A stretch of DNA of 64,000 nt from Cepaea nemoralis (GCA_014155875.1 JACEFZ010017895.1:86001-150000), one strand, 5' to 3'; shown: positions 1-11,822, numbered from the stretch's first letter. The notes: generated by a model not told the origin, from the sequence alone. Numbers and translations are program-made.

Positions 1-1517
1 CACGAGGTCGAATGCCTTTGTGAGGTCGATGAAGGCAATATATAATGGCTGCCTCTGTTCTCTGCAGTTCTCTTGGAGCTGCCGGAGTGCGAAAATCATA
101 TCGATGGTGGACCTGTTAGGTATAAATCCGCACTGTGATTCGGGGTAGATTTTTTCAGCAAGAATGTGTAACCTTTTGAGGATTGCTCGAGCAAACATCT
201 TGCCTGTAAAGCTGAGTAGGGAAATGCCGCGATAATTGTTGCAGTCGCTTCTGTCGCCTTTGTTGTTATAAAGGGTAACAATGTTTGCGTCTTTCATATC
301 TTGTGGTACTAATTTTTCTTTCCAGCATAGCTGAAGTATTGCATACAGTTCTGAGATGATTGTTTCTTTGCTACATTTTAAAAGTTCAGGTGGAATACTA
401 TCTTTTCCTAGTGCTTCGCTGATTTCTGTGAGGCATGGTTCGTTATCCAGGGCAAGCATTGTGGCCTGTTGATCCATGGCTTCCAGAGATTCTTCTCCGA
501 CATTGTTCTCCACTGAGTATAGCTCTGAGTAGTGTTCTACCTAGCGATCCATTTGTTTCTCTCGATCTTTTTCTCTCGACCTACTCTGTTGATCGTAAAG
601 GGGCCATGTTATGTTTTGATGGACCGACAGCTTGCTTGATGCCCTCGTACATTCCTCTTTTATTTCCAGTGTCTGCACAAGTTTGAATTTGAGCAGAGAG
701 CTGTAGCCAGTACCTGTTCGCACATTTTCTTGCCATCGGTTGTACTCTATTTCTGGCCGTTCGCAATGCCTGCAATGTTTTCTCTGAAGGTGATATTTTA
801 TACACTGAGAATGCATGTCTCTTTATCTCCAGGACTGGGATAATCTCTTCTGAGTGTGCTTCAAACCAGTCGGTTGACTTAGTTTGCTTCTTGCCAAATG
901 TTGATAGTGCTGTATTGTAGATGGTGTCGCGAAAATGACTCCATCTCTCTGTGGAATTCCGTTTGTGGGGCCAGGCAGAGTCTCCGCTAGACCCTGGGTG
1001 ATTTTGTTGACCTTCTCTTTGTTTTGGGTGCCGCTGGTGTCAATGCGTGGTCTTCCTTCTGTTATGCTTCTGTAGATTCTCTTGGGCTTTATCTTCACCT
1101 TGCTGGAGACAAGTGAATGGTCAGTGTCGCAGTCAGCACTATGATAGCTGCGAGTCACCCGTACACTGCGGAGATTGCTGCGTTTAGTGAGCACCAGGTC
1201 GAGTTGGTGCCAGTTCTTTGATCTGGGGGCCTCCATAACACCTTGTGTTGAGGTGTCGTGTCGAAGAAGGTGTTGGTCACGCACAGATTATGGTGGCTGC
1301 AGAATTTCAAGAGACATTGTCCATTGTCATTGATCTTCCCAACGCCATACTGTCCTAGACATGAAAGCCAAGATTTGTGGTCAGAGCCAACCCTGGCATT
1401 GAAATCCCCCAGGATAAAAAGATGTTGTTTCTCTGGTGTTTCACTGACTTCTTTGCTAAGGTCGTCATAAAACCTGTCTTTGGATTCTGATGCCGCAGTT
1501 AGTATTGGGGCATAAAC
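1..1517 (-). pseudogene. Non-LTR retrotransposon ORF2 fragment (APE endonuclease, then reverse transcriptase)
   Basis: Read on the minus strand, this is a decayed LINE polyprotein running off the left edge. An apurinic-like endonuclease part (about 1,515 down to 1,155) contains LGDFNARVG, the phosphoesterase metal-site motif. It continues after a frameshift with HQLDLVLTKR and CDTDHSLV (about 1,210-1,080), the C-terminal catalytic part of the same domain. The reverse transcriptase N-terminus lies at about 150-1, with SQCGF, STIDMIFALRQLQEN and FIDLTKAFD at the window edge, which is RT block A with its first catalytic Asp. The family style resembles CR1/Jockey-type LINEs. Several frameshifts and stops mean it is not functional. 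The 5' end is truncated where the Penelope-like fragment begins. Confidence 0.85.
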
Positions 1518-2130
1518 GCTTATTAGGAAAATAATAAGGGAACGCATTGAAGACAAACAACTAAAATTAGGCATACCAACACCTATTTTGGAGATACTAC
1601 TACTACTATGTACCGCCAACATACAATTCAATTTTCTAACTAAGTCATATCGCCAAATTGACGGAGTGGCCATGGGGAGTCCTCTTGGTCCTATTCTAAC
1701 GGACATCTTCATGGCACATTTAGAAGAAAAGAGATTCTCAGACATCAACAACTTGGCCTTTTACCGTCGTTATGTGGACGATATACTAATTATCACCACA
1801 GACGAGCTACAAGCATCATCGTTCAAGGCCACAATGAAAAAGACGCATAAAAACATCTCTCTATCTATGGAACACGAACACAACGAAGCGTTACAATTCC
1901 TAGATATTCTAATGAGACGTAGAGCAGACGGCACAATTCAAAGATCGGTGTATCGCAAAGGAACATGGACTGGCCAATACCTAAATTTTCAGAGCTTCAC
2001 ACCTGTCCAGTACAAACGGGGCTTAGTAGGACCCTTTTTGACCGTGCTAGAAAGATATGCACCCAGGACACACTGACAGAGGAATTTGAAACTCTGAAGA
2101 ATGTCTTAAACCTGAATGGGTACTCCACAG
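1518..2130 (+). pseudogene. Penelope-like element reverse transcriptase fragment
   Basis: The frame encodes the palm and thumb part of a Penelope-type RT. The signature DGVAMGSPLGP lies at about 1,660-1,695 and YRRYVDDILI at about 1,762-1,790, the latter holding the catalytic YVDD. These are followed by LQFLDI and by TGQYLNFQS, which is typical of the region after the palm in this family. A frameshift near 2,070 separates the last coding stretch (EEFETLKNVL). There is no N-terminal RT region and no GIY-YIG endonuclease, so the copy is truncated at both ends. On the left it abuts the opposite-strand LINE and on the right a minisatellite. Penelope-like elements are eukaryotic retroelements related to telomerase; the catalytic residues survive but the gene does not. 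Confidence 0.85.
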
Positions 2131-2935
2131 GATTTATCTTGTCTCTATAATCAAGAACAATGTAGAAATGGAATAATTCACAAACATGTAACATCTTGTC
2201 TCCATAACCAACAACAATGTAGAAATAGTACATTTCGCAAACATGTAACATCTTGTCTCTATAACCAACAACAATGTAGAAATGGAACATTTCACAGCTA
2301 TTTATCATATTGTCACTATCTCTGTAATCAACAACAATGTGGAAATTGAACATTTCACAAACATGTACTATCTTGTCTCTATAATCAACAAGAATGTAAA
2401 AATGTTAAATTTTACAAACATGTAATATCGTGTCTCTATAATCAATAACAATGTAGAAATTGAACATTTCACAGACATTTAGCATATTGTCTCTATAAAC
2501 AACAATGTAAAAAAATGTTTTGCTTATCCTTTACAGGACATCGCTGTCAACATAAGCATCTCTCAGCTGATTGTTGATTTCTTGGCAAGATTAAGCTCAG
2601 TTCTTTGCCATTGCTTTCTGAGCGACCGGCTCCATACTCTCATAAGTCACCGGCACGACTCGAACCGCTTCCAATTCTCGTGCGCTCACGTCAACCACGA
2701 GAGTATTCGGGGTTACGGAGAAAGCTGCCACCCTTCGACCAGGGAGACAACAAAAATGTAGAAATGGAAAATTTTACATACATGTAATATCGTGTCTCTA
2801 TAATAAACAACAATGTAGAAATAGAAAAGTTTACAAACATGTCAACAATGTAGAAATGGAACATTTCACAAATATGTAAAGTCTTGTCTCTATAATCAAC
2901 AAAAATGTTGCCTTTTACAAGAAGTCACACGTAAA
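2131..2935. repeat. Minisatellite, about 57-bp unit, interrupted by a SINE-1 copy
   Basis: A unit beginning TCTTGTCTCTATAA and containing AACAATGTAGAAATGGAA and TTCACAAACATGTAA recurs every 57-60 bases from 2,137 to about 2,520. It resumes from about 2,750 to 2,930. The two blocks are separated by a minus-strand SINE-1 copy, so the array predates that insertion. Confidence 0.85.
2520..2748 (-). mobile_element. SINE-1 copy (tRNA-headed SINE family)
   Basis: This segment aligns with 48,113-48,315 (same strand) and, reverse-complemented, with 37,556-37,800 and 40,463-40,715. Its plus-strand left edge, TATCCTTTACAGGACATCG, is the complement of the family's 3' end. The right part, near 2,690-2,735, is the complement of the tRNA-like head. 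It sits inside the 57-bp minisatellite. Confidence 0.7.
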
Positions 2936-3079
2936 CATGACATTGAAATGTGGAGGTTACACAATAATTATCTTATAGAAGCTATGGTTTCAACACTGGC
3001 AGACACATTAGGGAACATTCCGAGAACATCTATCTTTCCTGTGGCAACATACGGATATAAGTCATGCGCCATTTCATTT

Positions 3080-3134
<55 letters not shown>

Positions 3135-3404
3135 CCGCACTCTCACACACACACTCTCACACACATCGCACTCATACACACGCACACACACGCGCACTCA
3201 CAAACACACGTTCACACACACACAAACATGCGCCTACACGCATACACAAGGAGCCATTGAACTTACATAGTATAAAAGTTCTTAGAATATCATCCACTCA
3301 CACAACCACAAATGGAAAACTAGTAACACAAGGACATTATACACGATCTACACATAGAAGAACACTAACCCCTAAATAGGATCACGACTGGGACAATGAA
3401 ATAC
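2936..3404. repeat. (CA)n-rich microsatellite with a small possible LINE remnant
   Basis: From 3,084 to about 3,245 the sequence is CA repeat, first pure and then interrupted (CACACG, CACTCA). Just before it, at about 2,985-3,075, a frame reads IFPVATYGYKSC, similar to the YGCESW stretch found after the RT domain of many LINEs; that is a weak call. From 3,246 to 3,404 I see nothing recognisable. Confidence 0.6.
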
Positions 3405-3482
3405 TCTGTGTAGTTAGTTGGTTAATTAGTTAGTTTGTTTGTTAATTAATTAATTAGTTAGTTAGTTGGTTAGTTGGCTGGT

Positions 3483-3513
<31 letters not shown>

Positions 3514-3540
3514 TTGGTTGGTTGGTTGGTTAGTTAGTCG
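3405..3540. repeat. Degenerate GTTA/GGTT/GGCT tetranucleotide tract (LINE tail)
   Basis: This is an interrupted tetranucleotide tract. It lies exactly where the 3' tail of the adjacent minus-strand LINE should be; the plus-strand copy at 34,986-35,212 ends in CTAA repeats, the complement of the same motif. The variation (GTTA to GGCT to GGTT) looks like microsatellite drift of an original short-repeat tail. Confidence 0.75.
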
Positions 3541-3925
3541 ACAGATCATCCTCACTGCACATCGAACCACTCAGTCCATAGTGTTAGGTGTGTAGTGGCT
3601 AACGACACCAGTTCTGTGTTGGTTTATTAATCTTCTTTGGCATCCTGCATAGTGCTCTTGTCTGGCCGCACTTATTTTAACGTGCTGTTCTCGCAGCCTG
3701 ACAATGGTTGTAGATTCACAGTCATCAGATGGTTCTCGCAAACGTCTTACTTCTCGTAGAGCATTCAGTATATCAGCCGGGTCCATAGCTCGTCGCCCTC
3801 CACAATAACATTACTTGCAAGCCTTTTAGTCTGCTGATTTCCTTGTGCAGCCCGCATGCCTTGGCACGAAAATGATATTAATCTTTGCCAGTCGTGACTG
3901 CCCAAGGATCTTTGATTGTATTGAA
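3541..3925 (-). pseudogene. 3' end of an RNase H-bearing LINE (I/Nimb-like)
   Basis: On the minus strand, about 3,905-3,830 encodes INIIFVPRHAG, the C-terminal RNase H motif usually seen as FVPGHAG. Then comes DPADILNALREVRRLREPS (about 3,786-3,725) and REQHVKISAARQEHYAGCQRR, the family's C-terminal tail. The same tail occurs on the plus strand at 34,986-35,170, and the RNase H part again at 17,625-18,295. A tail of short tetranucleotide repeats follows. Frameshifts are present. Assignment to I/Nimb/Ingi-type LINEs rests on RNase H plus the short-repeat tail. Confidence 0.7.
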
Positions 3926-4352
3926 TGTCCTAGTGCTTTGAAAAGAACAATAGTTGAAGACACGGTTCCAGAAGAAGGGACAGCAGTCCGCAGACATGAC
4001 TGTGGACACATGAGCAGTAAAGACATCCTACGCATGGACCTACACGAGGTGAGAGAACTGGCGAAATTCGAGAAACTTCCCGGCGCGTTGTGGCATGAGA
4101 GTGACGTTCTGCGAATGACTTTCGGATGTATACACAAGCATATGTTGCCAGTACACATGACCTCTCCCCAGGTATACACACGATCCTGACATTGCTGCTG
4201 ATAACAATCTTCTTATCTCATCACATGCCTCAAGATGTCTGTCTGGTTAAAGTGTTCAGTGCGAGAGCACTTCTAAGATCACACGTGATGCTCCGACAAT
4301 TAAACAACATTCGTGAAAAACGCCCTGACGGACTTCATAGTTTGGAAAAATG

Positions 4353-4403
<51 letters not shown>

Positions 4404-4480
4404 GTCTTTCTGTCTTTCTGTCTTTCTTTCTTTCTCTCTTTCTGTCTTCCCATTAGCCTTTAAAATCGCTAAAGTGTATC
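3926..4480. other. Unassigned sequence with a (CTTT)n tract
   Basis: From 3,926 to 4,345 I recognise no gene; the open frames there have no motif I can name. From 4,350 to about 4,445 there is a CTTT tract with CTGT interruptions. Confidence 0.5.
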
Positions 4481-5800
4481 ATCATTTAAAAGCTGGTTCA
4501 TTAAACTATCGTTTCATCAGTAATTATAGTCCAATTTCCATATTATCATCCTCACTATCCAAACCGCCAGAAAAGCACATCCACAAAATAATATAGTGGC
4601 ATTAATAAATAATTTTTGTTAGACAGAAAACAAGTAGTATCACACAATAAATCTTTATCTCAAGCCATCACCCTTAATACTGGAGTACCTCAGGGGTCTA
4701 TACTTGGCCCTCTATTATTTACCATTTATATAAATGATCCTCCCTTATATCTGTCGTCGTCCTGCGAACTATTTGCAGACAACTGCACAGTATATACAAA
4801 CGCTATTGATTGTAATGTGTTAGAATTATCCTTGCAACAGAAAATAAATAGTGTAGTTAACTGGAGTCATGCAAATTAATATTTCTAAAACAAAATCTAT
4901 GTTAATAGGAATCAGGCAAAGACTTCACACTCTAAACTTGTAGAGAACTCTTCAACTGCACATTAGTAGCTCACCTATAGAAAGTGTAACCGAGCACAAG
5001 GCACTGGGTCTTATCATAGATCAAAATCTAACCTTTAATTCCCATGTTCATGCTCTAATTAAACAAATAGCCAAGAAAGTATACCAACTTGCCAAAGTTA
5101 GAAATTTCCTCGACGAAAACACAAGGAAAATATTCTACTTCCCACATACAAACACATATTGATTATTGCTCCACAATCTTGGATGGATGCTCCAAATCAA
5201 TAACAAAACGCCTTTACTCACTCCAGAAAAGGGCAGTGCGTTTAATCAACGGTGATAAGCTAACAGACAATTCTAAGCTATTTGAACGTCTTCAGTTACT
5301 GCCACTCCAAAAACGCCTACTTTTTAATAAGGCTAAACTAATTCATAAAATTATATTTCAAAATGCTCCGAGCTACCTTTGGCCATTGTTCAAATATAAC
5401 GCAAGACTTAGCGAACGGCTAAATATACTTCATGTCCTTAAACCTAGAATAGACTTATATAAAACAAGCTTAGCATACTCTGCCATTCAGTTCTGGAACA
5501 ATCTTTCACAAGAAATCAAAGACACCGCCAATCATTATACATACAGTCGGAACCTGTTTGAACACTATCTCAGTACGGATTACATGCCCCCCTAAAAATA
5601 ATAATGGTAAATTATCTCAAACAACTAGTTAATAAACATTCCCATATGTACGACACGTTACACCTTCCTGAGGTATTTATCATGCCCATGTTAAACATTG
5701 CCTCCGTGAGTCATGTATTATTGATTATTTTTCATATGTATTAATGTTTATTGTTCTTTTGTTGTCTAAGATTAGCTTCATAAGTCAATCAATCAATCAG
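4481..5800 (+). pseudogene. CR1-like LINE, RT C-terminal half and 3' end
   Basis: The frame at about 4,485-4,590 reads FISNYSPISILSS, the start of an RT finger region. The next (about 4,616-4,880) has TGVPQGSILGPLLFTIYIND, RT blocks B/C, and CELFADNCTVYTN, where the expected catalytic ADD reads ADN; the second catalytic Asp is therefore lost. The C-terminal domain (5,089-5,597) contains HIDYCSTILDGCSK and LYSLQKRAVRLING, typical of CR1/Jockey-type LINEs, and ends in a stop at 5,595. About 190 bases of 3' UTR follow, ending in a TCAATCAATCAATCA tail. There is a large deletion between the RT finger and palm. Confidence 0.85.
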
Positions 5801-5950
5801 GTGCCGTCTCCGCAATGAAAGTTGGCTGCAATGGATCTCCAACACTGTCTGTCGCTTGCCTTGACTGTACATTCTGTCAGGCTGATAAAACAACATTACT
5901 TATGAAGCTAATCTTAGATCTTTTGTTGTCTAAGATTAGCTTCATAAGTG
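5756..5950. repeat. Duplicated LINE 3' terminus forming a perfect inverted repeat
   Basis: A 21-base sequence at 5,764-5,784 (TCTAAGATTAGCTTCATAAG plus one T), just before the LINE tail, recurs at 5,929-5,949. Its exact reverse complement lies at 5,898-5,918. The last two face each other across a 10-base loop, so 5,898-5,949 can fold as a hairpin. Confidence 0.85.
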
Positions 5951-6061
5951 ATGATGAATGAAATAATGTATGAGAGGAATTAGAGAAGAAGGGCAGAATG
6001 TCAGACGAGCCTGCGTGCCCAATTCTTAACTCTTTGAAAATAAAGATTGTTCTTTCTTTCT

Positions 6062-6125
<64 letters not shown>

Positions 6126-6127
6126 TT

Positions 6128-6173
<46 letters not shown>

Positions 6174-6656
6174 CTTTGCTTGAAAAAAGAAAAGAAAGAG
6201 GTTTGTTGAGCAACAATTGGTAAATGTCATTAGTAATTGGTACAGCTGGCACTTTGTGGTCTTGATAGATGATAGTTTGTAAAATGCAGCTATACCTCTC
6301 CATAACACACAACATGATCTGAATTTAGAGACCACGTGTTGCCTGTGCAGCATGAACCCTCTCTCAGCGTGCCTGGTTTACCCCAGAGGAAAGGTAACAC
6401 CAATACATCTGGAACAAGACCAGCTGCAGAAGCTGCCGGACCAGCAAAGTAATAATCTGACTGTCCGCTTGACGGAGCTTCTATCCTACACTAGTTGTCA
6501 ACCATGTTTTAGAGCTTGGTCTTAGTCGTTAGGCTCATTTCCTAGGGTAAGGCTTGTATCCTCCCAATTGCGCTCCTCCAACTGAAGCCGTTGGCACAAT
6601 GTGGGATATCAGGTTTGGTGAGTTCCTTACACATTAGGCACTAAGAGAAAGCAGGT
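5951..6656. repeat. (CTTT)n and (CTGT)n tracts, then unassigned sequence
   Basis: A CTTT tract runs from about 6,050 to 6,128 and changes to CTGT from about 6,129 to 6,174. From 6,180 to 6,656 I see no gene or recognisable repeat. Confidence 0.7.
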
Positions 6657-6815
6657 AGTACCGTCTACTGTCATACGGTGGCTCGGTCATATCTGATTAA
6701 GACCTGACTAGTACCGTCTACTGTCATACCGTGGCTCGGTCATATCTGATTAAGACCTGACTAGTACCGTCTACTGTCATACGGTGGCTCGGTCATATCT
6801 GATTAAGACCTGACT
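6657..6815. repeat. 53-bp tandem repeat, three copies
   Basis: A 53-base unit starting AGTACCGTCTACTGTCATAC and ending AAGACCTGACT occurs three times head to tail. The copies differ at only one position by eye (CATACGG against CATACCG). Confidence 0.95.
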
Positions 6816-7500
6816 TTGATTAGGTATAATTGGTCATTGGTATAATGTCAATCGTAAATGGTAAAATGTCAATAGTAATTGATATATTGTCAATAATAAT
6901 TGGTAAAATGTCAATAGCAATTGGTATAGTGTCAGTAGTAAATGGTATAATGGCATAATGTAAGTAGTAACTGGTATAATGTTAGCAGTAAACTATTATA
7001 ATGTTAGCAGTAAATTGTTATAACGTTCGCATTGACTGATATAATGTTAGCAGTAACTGGTATAATGTTAGCAGTAAACACTTATAATGTTAGCAGTGAC
7101 TGGTATAATGGTAGTAGTAAACTGTTACAATGTTTGTCGTGACTGGTATAATGTTAGCAGTAAGTGGCATATGTTAACCGTAACTGGTATAATGTTTACA
7201 GTAACTTGTATAATGTTAGCAGTTAACTGGCATAATGTTAACAGTAACTGGGATAATTTTAACCGTAACTCGTATAATGTTCACAGTAACTGGTCTAATG
7301 TTAACAGCGACTGGTATAATGCTAGCAGTGACTGTTATAATGTTAACAGTGACTGGTATAATGTTAACAGTGAACAGTTATAATGTTAACAGTAACTGAT
7401 ATCATGTAAACAGTAACTGGTATAATGTTAGCAGCACCTGGTATCCTGTTAGCAGTAACTGGTACAACATTAGCAGTAACTGGTATAATGTTAACAATAA
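6816..7500. repeat. 21-bp minisatellite (TGGTATAATGTTAGCAGTAAC-type)
   Basis: Roughly 30 degenerate copies of an approximately 21-base unit with the core GGTATAATGTTAGCAGTAA are present. The left part is a TCAATAGTAATTGG variant. The same family in the opposite orientation fills about 33,170-33,627 and 34,679-34,700. Confidence 0.9.
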
Positions 7501-7612
<112 letters not shown>

Positions 7613-7975
7613 AATACAAAAAAAAAACACCAGGAGCAATTGAATGCGAAGATTTTCGTACAATTAACCTCATATACCATGCCACTAAGCTTCTACTAGT
7701 AGTATAATGAGAAGTAGAAGAAAGAAAAAAATAATGGAAATAAGTGAAGAACAGTGAATATATATATATATGAACACTAATAGAAAGATCAGAGATTCGA
7801 TATGCTGATGATACAGTTTTACTATCCACATCACAGAATCGTGTAGAAAACCTAATAACCTCAACCCAAATGTAGCGTAGAGACAGCTACGATGATAAAG
7901 AGAATATCAAAGTTGCTGCAGATAGACTTTCAATGGATAGAAAGATAAATCACTGGAGAAGAGGAGACTGAATAG
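7613..7975 (+). pseudogene. RTE-like LINE RT fragments
   Basis: At 7,640-7,745 the frame reads GAIECEDFRTIN and MEISEEQ, matching RT finger sequence also found at 27,460-27,600. After a short TA tract, 7,794-7,850 reads IRYADDTVLLST, the RT catalytic block C of a LINE. The two pieces are not contiguous in a normal RT, so an internal deletion joins them or they come from two insertions. Confidence 0.75.
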
Positions 7976-8615
7976 CTCGTGATTCTAGAAGGATTCAAGG
8001 TCCCAGAACAGGTCTAATCTTCTAACAGTGTTCAGGCAGACAGGAATGGCGTATAACTATACTTAATAAAGACAGTCTGCCAAGTTAGTCATACTACTTT
8101 GCCTGAAATAAAAGCTTGAACCCCCTTACTCTAATCACTCTCACCGACACGGAGAAAGACAGAGTAAAATATTTAAAAGAGACAGCCTTTCGTATCTTCT
8201 CACTCTACTATGACTAAGGTACCAACTAGAGTTTGTAAAATTTGAAGCTAACAATGTTACAGTTTAATCAGATAAGACACGTTGGGTGCTCCACGGGAGG
8301 CAGCCCTGTACATAAAAGGGGTTACAAGTCCCTCTATTATATTATAATTCTATCTTGCTATGTGTTGAGTCAACTAGAATGTTTAATCATGGAGGTGAAC
8401 TCTCTGGCCTGAAATGTTAGATTTTGAATGGAAGGTTGGTGGTGGTAGCCAATGGGAAATCTTGGCCACTTATCTTGTGAATCTGGTCCTCTGGGGTTAG
8501 ACAATCGATTAGGCAGCTCCCCCGTTAGTTTCTCCTCTCCTGGTGAATTGACAGACCCAACAGTCCTTACTATATCGATCACAAGGTGTTTCTTTTTTGT
8601 ATATATATTGTTCAT
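7976..8615. repeat. Dispersed repeat shared with 46,730-47,000; remainder unassigned
   Basis: About 7,985-8,215 (GGTCCCAGAACAGG, CTTCTAACAGTGTTCAGGC, GACAGTCTGCCAA) aligns loosely with 46,740-46,985 on the same strand. I do not know the family. From 8,216 to 8,615 I see no recognisable gene. Confidence 0.45.
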
Positions 8616-8622
8616 AAGACCC

Positions 8623-8717
<95 letters not shown>

Positions 8718-9000
8718 CCTGCTCCCCTCTCATCCTCCTCCCTCCTCCTCCATCTCCCTCTCCTCCTCCTCATTGCTCCTCCTCCTCCCCATCCTCCTGC
8801 GTTCTTCTCCTCCCTCTACCTCCTCCCTCCTCCTCTCTCCTCCTCCTAATCCCTCCTCCTCCCTCCTATTCCTCCCTACTCCTCCTTCTCCTTCCTCCTC
8901 TTCCCTCCTCCTCCTCTCTCCGTCTATCTCTTCCTCCTCCCAGCTCCTACTCCTCCTTTTTCTTCTTCTGCTGCTGCTGCTGCCGCCGCTCCATTTACCC
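8616..9000. repeat. (TA)n tract followed by a polypyrimidine CTCCTC tract
   Basis: TA repeats run from about 8,622 to 8,712. They are followed by about 285 bases of almost pure C/T sequence built on CTCCTCC, ending in CTGCTGCTG near 8,970-8,985. Such homopurine-homopyrimidine tracts can adopt triplex DNA. Confidence 0.9.
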
Positions 9001-9099
9001 AAGTTAATTGTTGGGGAAGATGTAAAAATCTTTCAAGTGCTCTTTCTAATGCTTTTTGTAAGTTGGTCTTCGTTTATCTAAGGTTGTTCTAACTGCAAC

Positions 9100-9264
9100 C
9101 AATAAATGATTAGACAGACAAACAGACAGACAGACAGACATACAGACAGGCATACAGACAGACAGACAGACAGACAGACAGTCGGGAACGGGAACTTATA
9201 TGACTACTTATATGAATTAAATGAGATGCTCCCCATCAGGGTCTGGGCGAAGCCGGACCGGATC

Positions 9265-9299
<35 letters not shown>

Positions 9300-9540
9300 T
9301 AGATAGTCTGGAACGTGAACGGGAGCTTATATGACTACTTATATGAATTAAATGAGATGCTCCCCACCAGGGACTGGGCGAAGCCGGGCCGGATCAGACA
9401 GACAGACAGACAGACGGACAGACAGATAGATAGTCGGGAACGGGAACGGGAGCTTATATGACTACTTATATGAATTAAATGAGATGCTCCCCACCAGGGA
9501 CTGGGCGAAGCCGGGCATGCTAGTATATATATATGTCAGT
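9100..9540 (+). repeat. X-element right-arm array with (GACA)n spacers
   Basis: Three copies of an arm (GGGAACGGGAGCTTATATGA ... GAATTAAATGAGATGCTCCC ... GGGCGAAGCCGGGC) lie at about 9,183-9,265, 9,310-9,395 and 9,436-9,520. They are separated by GACA/GATA tracts. The block ends GCTAGTATATATA, the CTAGT terminus seen in the other X copies. No left arm is present. Confidence 0.8.
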
Positions 9541-10160
9541 CCTTTAGTTGCACAGTGTGTGTTAACCCTATTTTGTATGTATGTAAGCGATATGGTGGTG
9601 GGTGATGCTTCACAAAGAGTCAGTCTCACAGTTTGGCGCATCTAAATCTTGGCGATGAAGGTGTCAAATCCTTCCTATTTTCCGACCACACATGTCTGGG
9701 TTGAAGCCACACGGCGCTAGGGTTCTTTATATATATATTACTTTCTAATATATTCGCGTACTATTTGCCACAGAAAATCTCTTATCACTCTGTAAGTATT
9801 CTAAGAGCCTAGTTTACTCGCACATGCTTCTCCCTCGACGTCTAGCACAAAAAGAACGTTTCTCGCCTATCTTTCTCATGACAGGAAGTGGCCGTGCCAG
9901 GGAGTTCGTTGCCTTTAAATTCTCCAACCAAATGTGGAAATGTTGTATCAAAATTTGCAGATTTGGCTGTGTACGCTAATTAGTACATTATAACTCCCTC
10001 ACTACAATAGTGTACAGTATTGCTTCATATTAAATTAATAACATCAAATAGCAGTTGATTTATACTATAGACATGGACTGTCTATACATAGATATATAGG
10101 TATAAATACGAATATAAAATCTTATAAAATTACGTAAGGGCTTTAAAGAGAATTTCCCCC
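9541..10160. other. Unassigned AT-rich sequence
   Basis: About 620 bases show no coding signature or recognisable repeat apart from short TA runs near 9,730. Confidence 0.5.
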
Positions 10161-10940
10161 AATTTAAGCAAAAGATGATGGGGAAAGGGGAGACTTCGTC
10201 ACACCAAAGAAATAGTGAAAGTCATAACTTATATCTGAACATAGCAAAAACAAATATAATGCATACAAATAAAACTACTATGGAGAAAGAAATATATGTT
10301 AATGAGGAAAGGTTGGAGGGGGTGGAAAATTTCGAATATCTTGGGTCATTGATTACAAACAACGGTGAAACAATGAAAGAAATTAAACGATGACTATCAA
10401 TTGCTCTTCAAAAACTAAAACAACTGAATAAATTATGGAGTGGGACAGATATGACTACACAAATTAGATGTTTAAGAGCATGCATCTTTCCCACATCAAC
10501 ATACGCATGTGAGACCCGAACACTTATAACCAAGCTGAACAGCATATGAATGCCTTTGAATATTAATGTTATAGACGGGTTCTAAGAATATCTTGGGTAA
10601 AGAAATTAACATATGCATCTATACTTCAAGAGCTGAATATTTAAGAGGGCTGGCTATTAAAGACGATAAAACAAAAACAAAAAACACTTATATAATTTGG
10701 TCACTTGAAACGCCACGAGAGTTTGGATAGAACAATAATGGAGGGGTATGTGCCTGGGAAGAGAGGAAGAGGAAGGCCAAAGGGTGCAGGATGTGGCGGA
10801 TGATCTCTAGATGGGTGTATCGGACGCGGGACATTTTGCTTATGATCGAGAAGCTTTGAGGAAGGTTGTTATGGAAGCTAAGTTCTGCAAAGGACATGCT
10901 ACTGAATGAATGAATGAATGAATGAATGAATGAATGAATG
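10161..10940 (+). pseudogene. LINE ORF2 C-terminal remnant with (GAAT)n tail
   Basis: The frame from 10,175 contains NIAKTNIMHTNK and VENFEYLGSLITNNGE, the post-RT region conserved in RTE/CR1-type LINEs (YLGS.IT..G). It continues in shifted frames with ACIFPTSTYACET and GREEEEGQR. The copy ends at TGCTACTGAATGAATGAATG, a GAAT tail at 10,904-10,950. Multiple stops show it is dead. Confidence 0.8.
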
Positions 10941-10944
10941 AATG

Positions 10945-11822
10945 AATGAAATGGTCAACAGAGACACAGAAAGACATATATTTGTTCTTCATAGATTACA
11001 CTAAAGTAATCGACAAAGTAAAACATGATGAACTGATTAAATAGTTGGAAGATATCAACATTGATGAGAAATATTTAAGAATAATAAAGAATATTTACTG
11101 GAAACCAAGTAGCAGCAATTAAAATGGAAATAAAGAAGGTAGTTATGAACAGATAAAGCTAAGCTAGGAGTACGACAGAGGTGTCTTGACACCGGTTCTC
11201 TTCTCCCTCTGTAGCGAAATCAAAGAAACGAGAGGAATACTAATCGAAGGTTAGAATGTAAACAATATCCGCTATGCAAATGACACAGTATTGGTGGTGG
11301 ATAATGCAACAGACCTACAACAATTGTTGGAAATTGTAGTAACAGAAAGTGCAAAGAAAGGACTCTCCCTGAATATCAAGAAAACAGTAACAATGGTGAT
11401 ATCAAAGAAAACAGTGACACCAAGATTTTACATAGAAATAGAAGGGAACAATTCTTAACCAATTGGATAATTTTAATTACTAGAGGGCACTTCTAACATC
11501 AGATGGAAGATGTACCACAGCGATTAAGAGCAGATTAGAGCAGGGAAAAACCCATTCCAGGAAATGAAGAGTATTTTACGCAATAATTCACTACAATGAC
11601 TGTAAGAAAGAGAGTGCTGAAATGCTATATAGAACCAGTTTTGCTGTATTCCAGTTAATCTTGGGATGTAAATGAACAAATTGGGAAGAACTTAGAAGCA
11701 ACAGAGATGCGGTTCTTGAGATTGCCCCGAAAGAGGCTAATGAAACAAGAACACCCTATACAACAATAAGAAAGAGACAAACGCTTTCCTTGGTCGTGTG
11801 ATGAGAAGAAAGACACTGGAGA

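Noticed and set aside
3845..4189. 114-codon plus-strand frame MQPACLGTKM...
   Set aside because: Its first part is antisense to the RNase H LINE tail, and the rest shows no motif.
8730..9002. Minus-strand Glu/Arg-rich frame as an acidic protein
   Set aside because: It is translation of the CTCCTC polypyrimidine tract.
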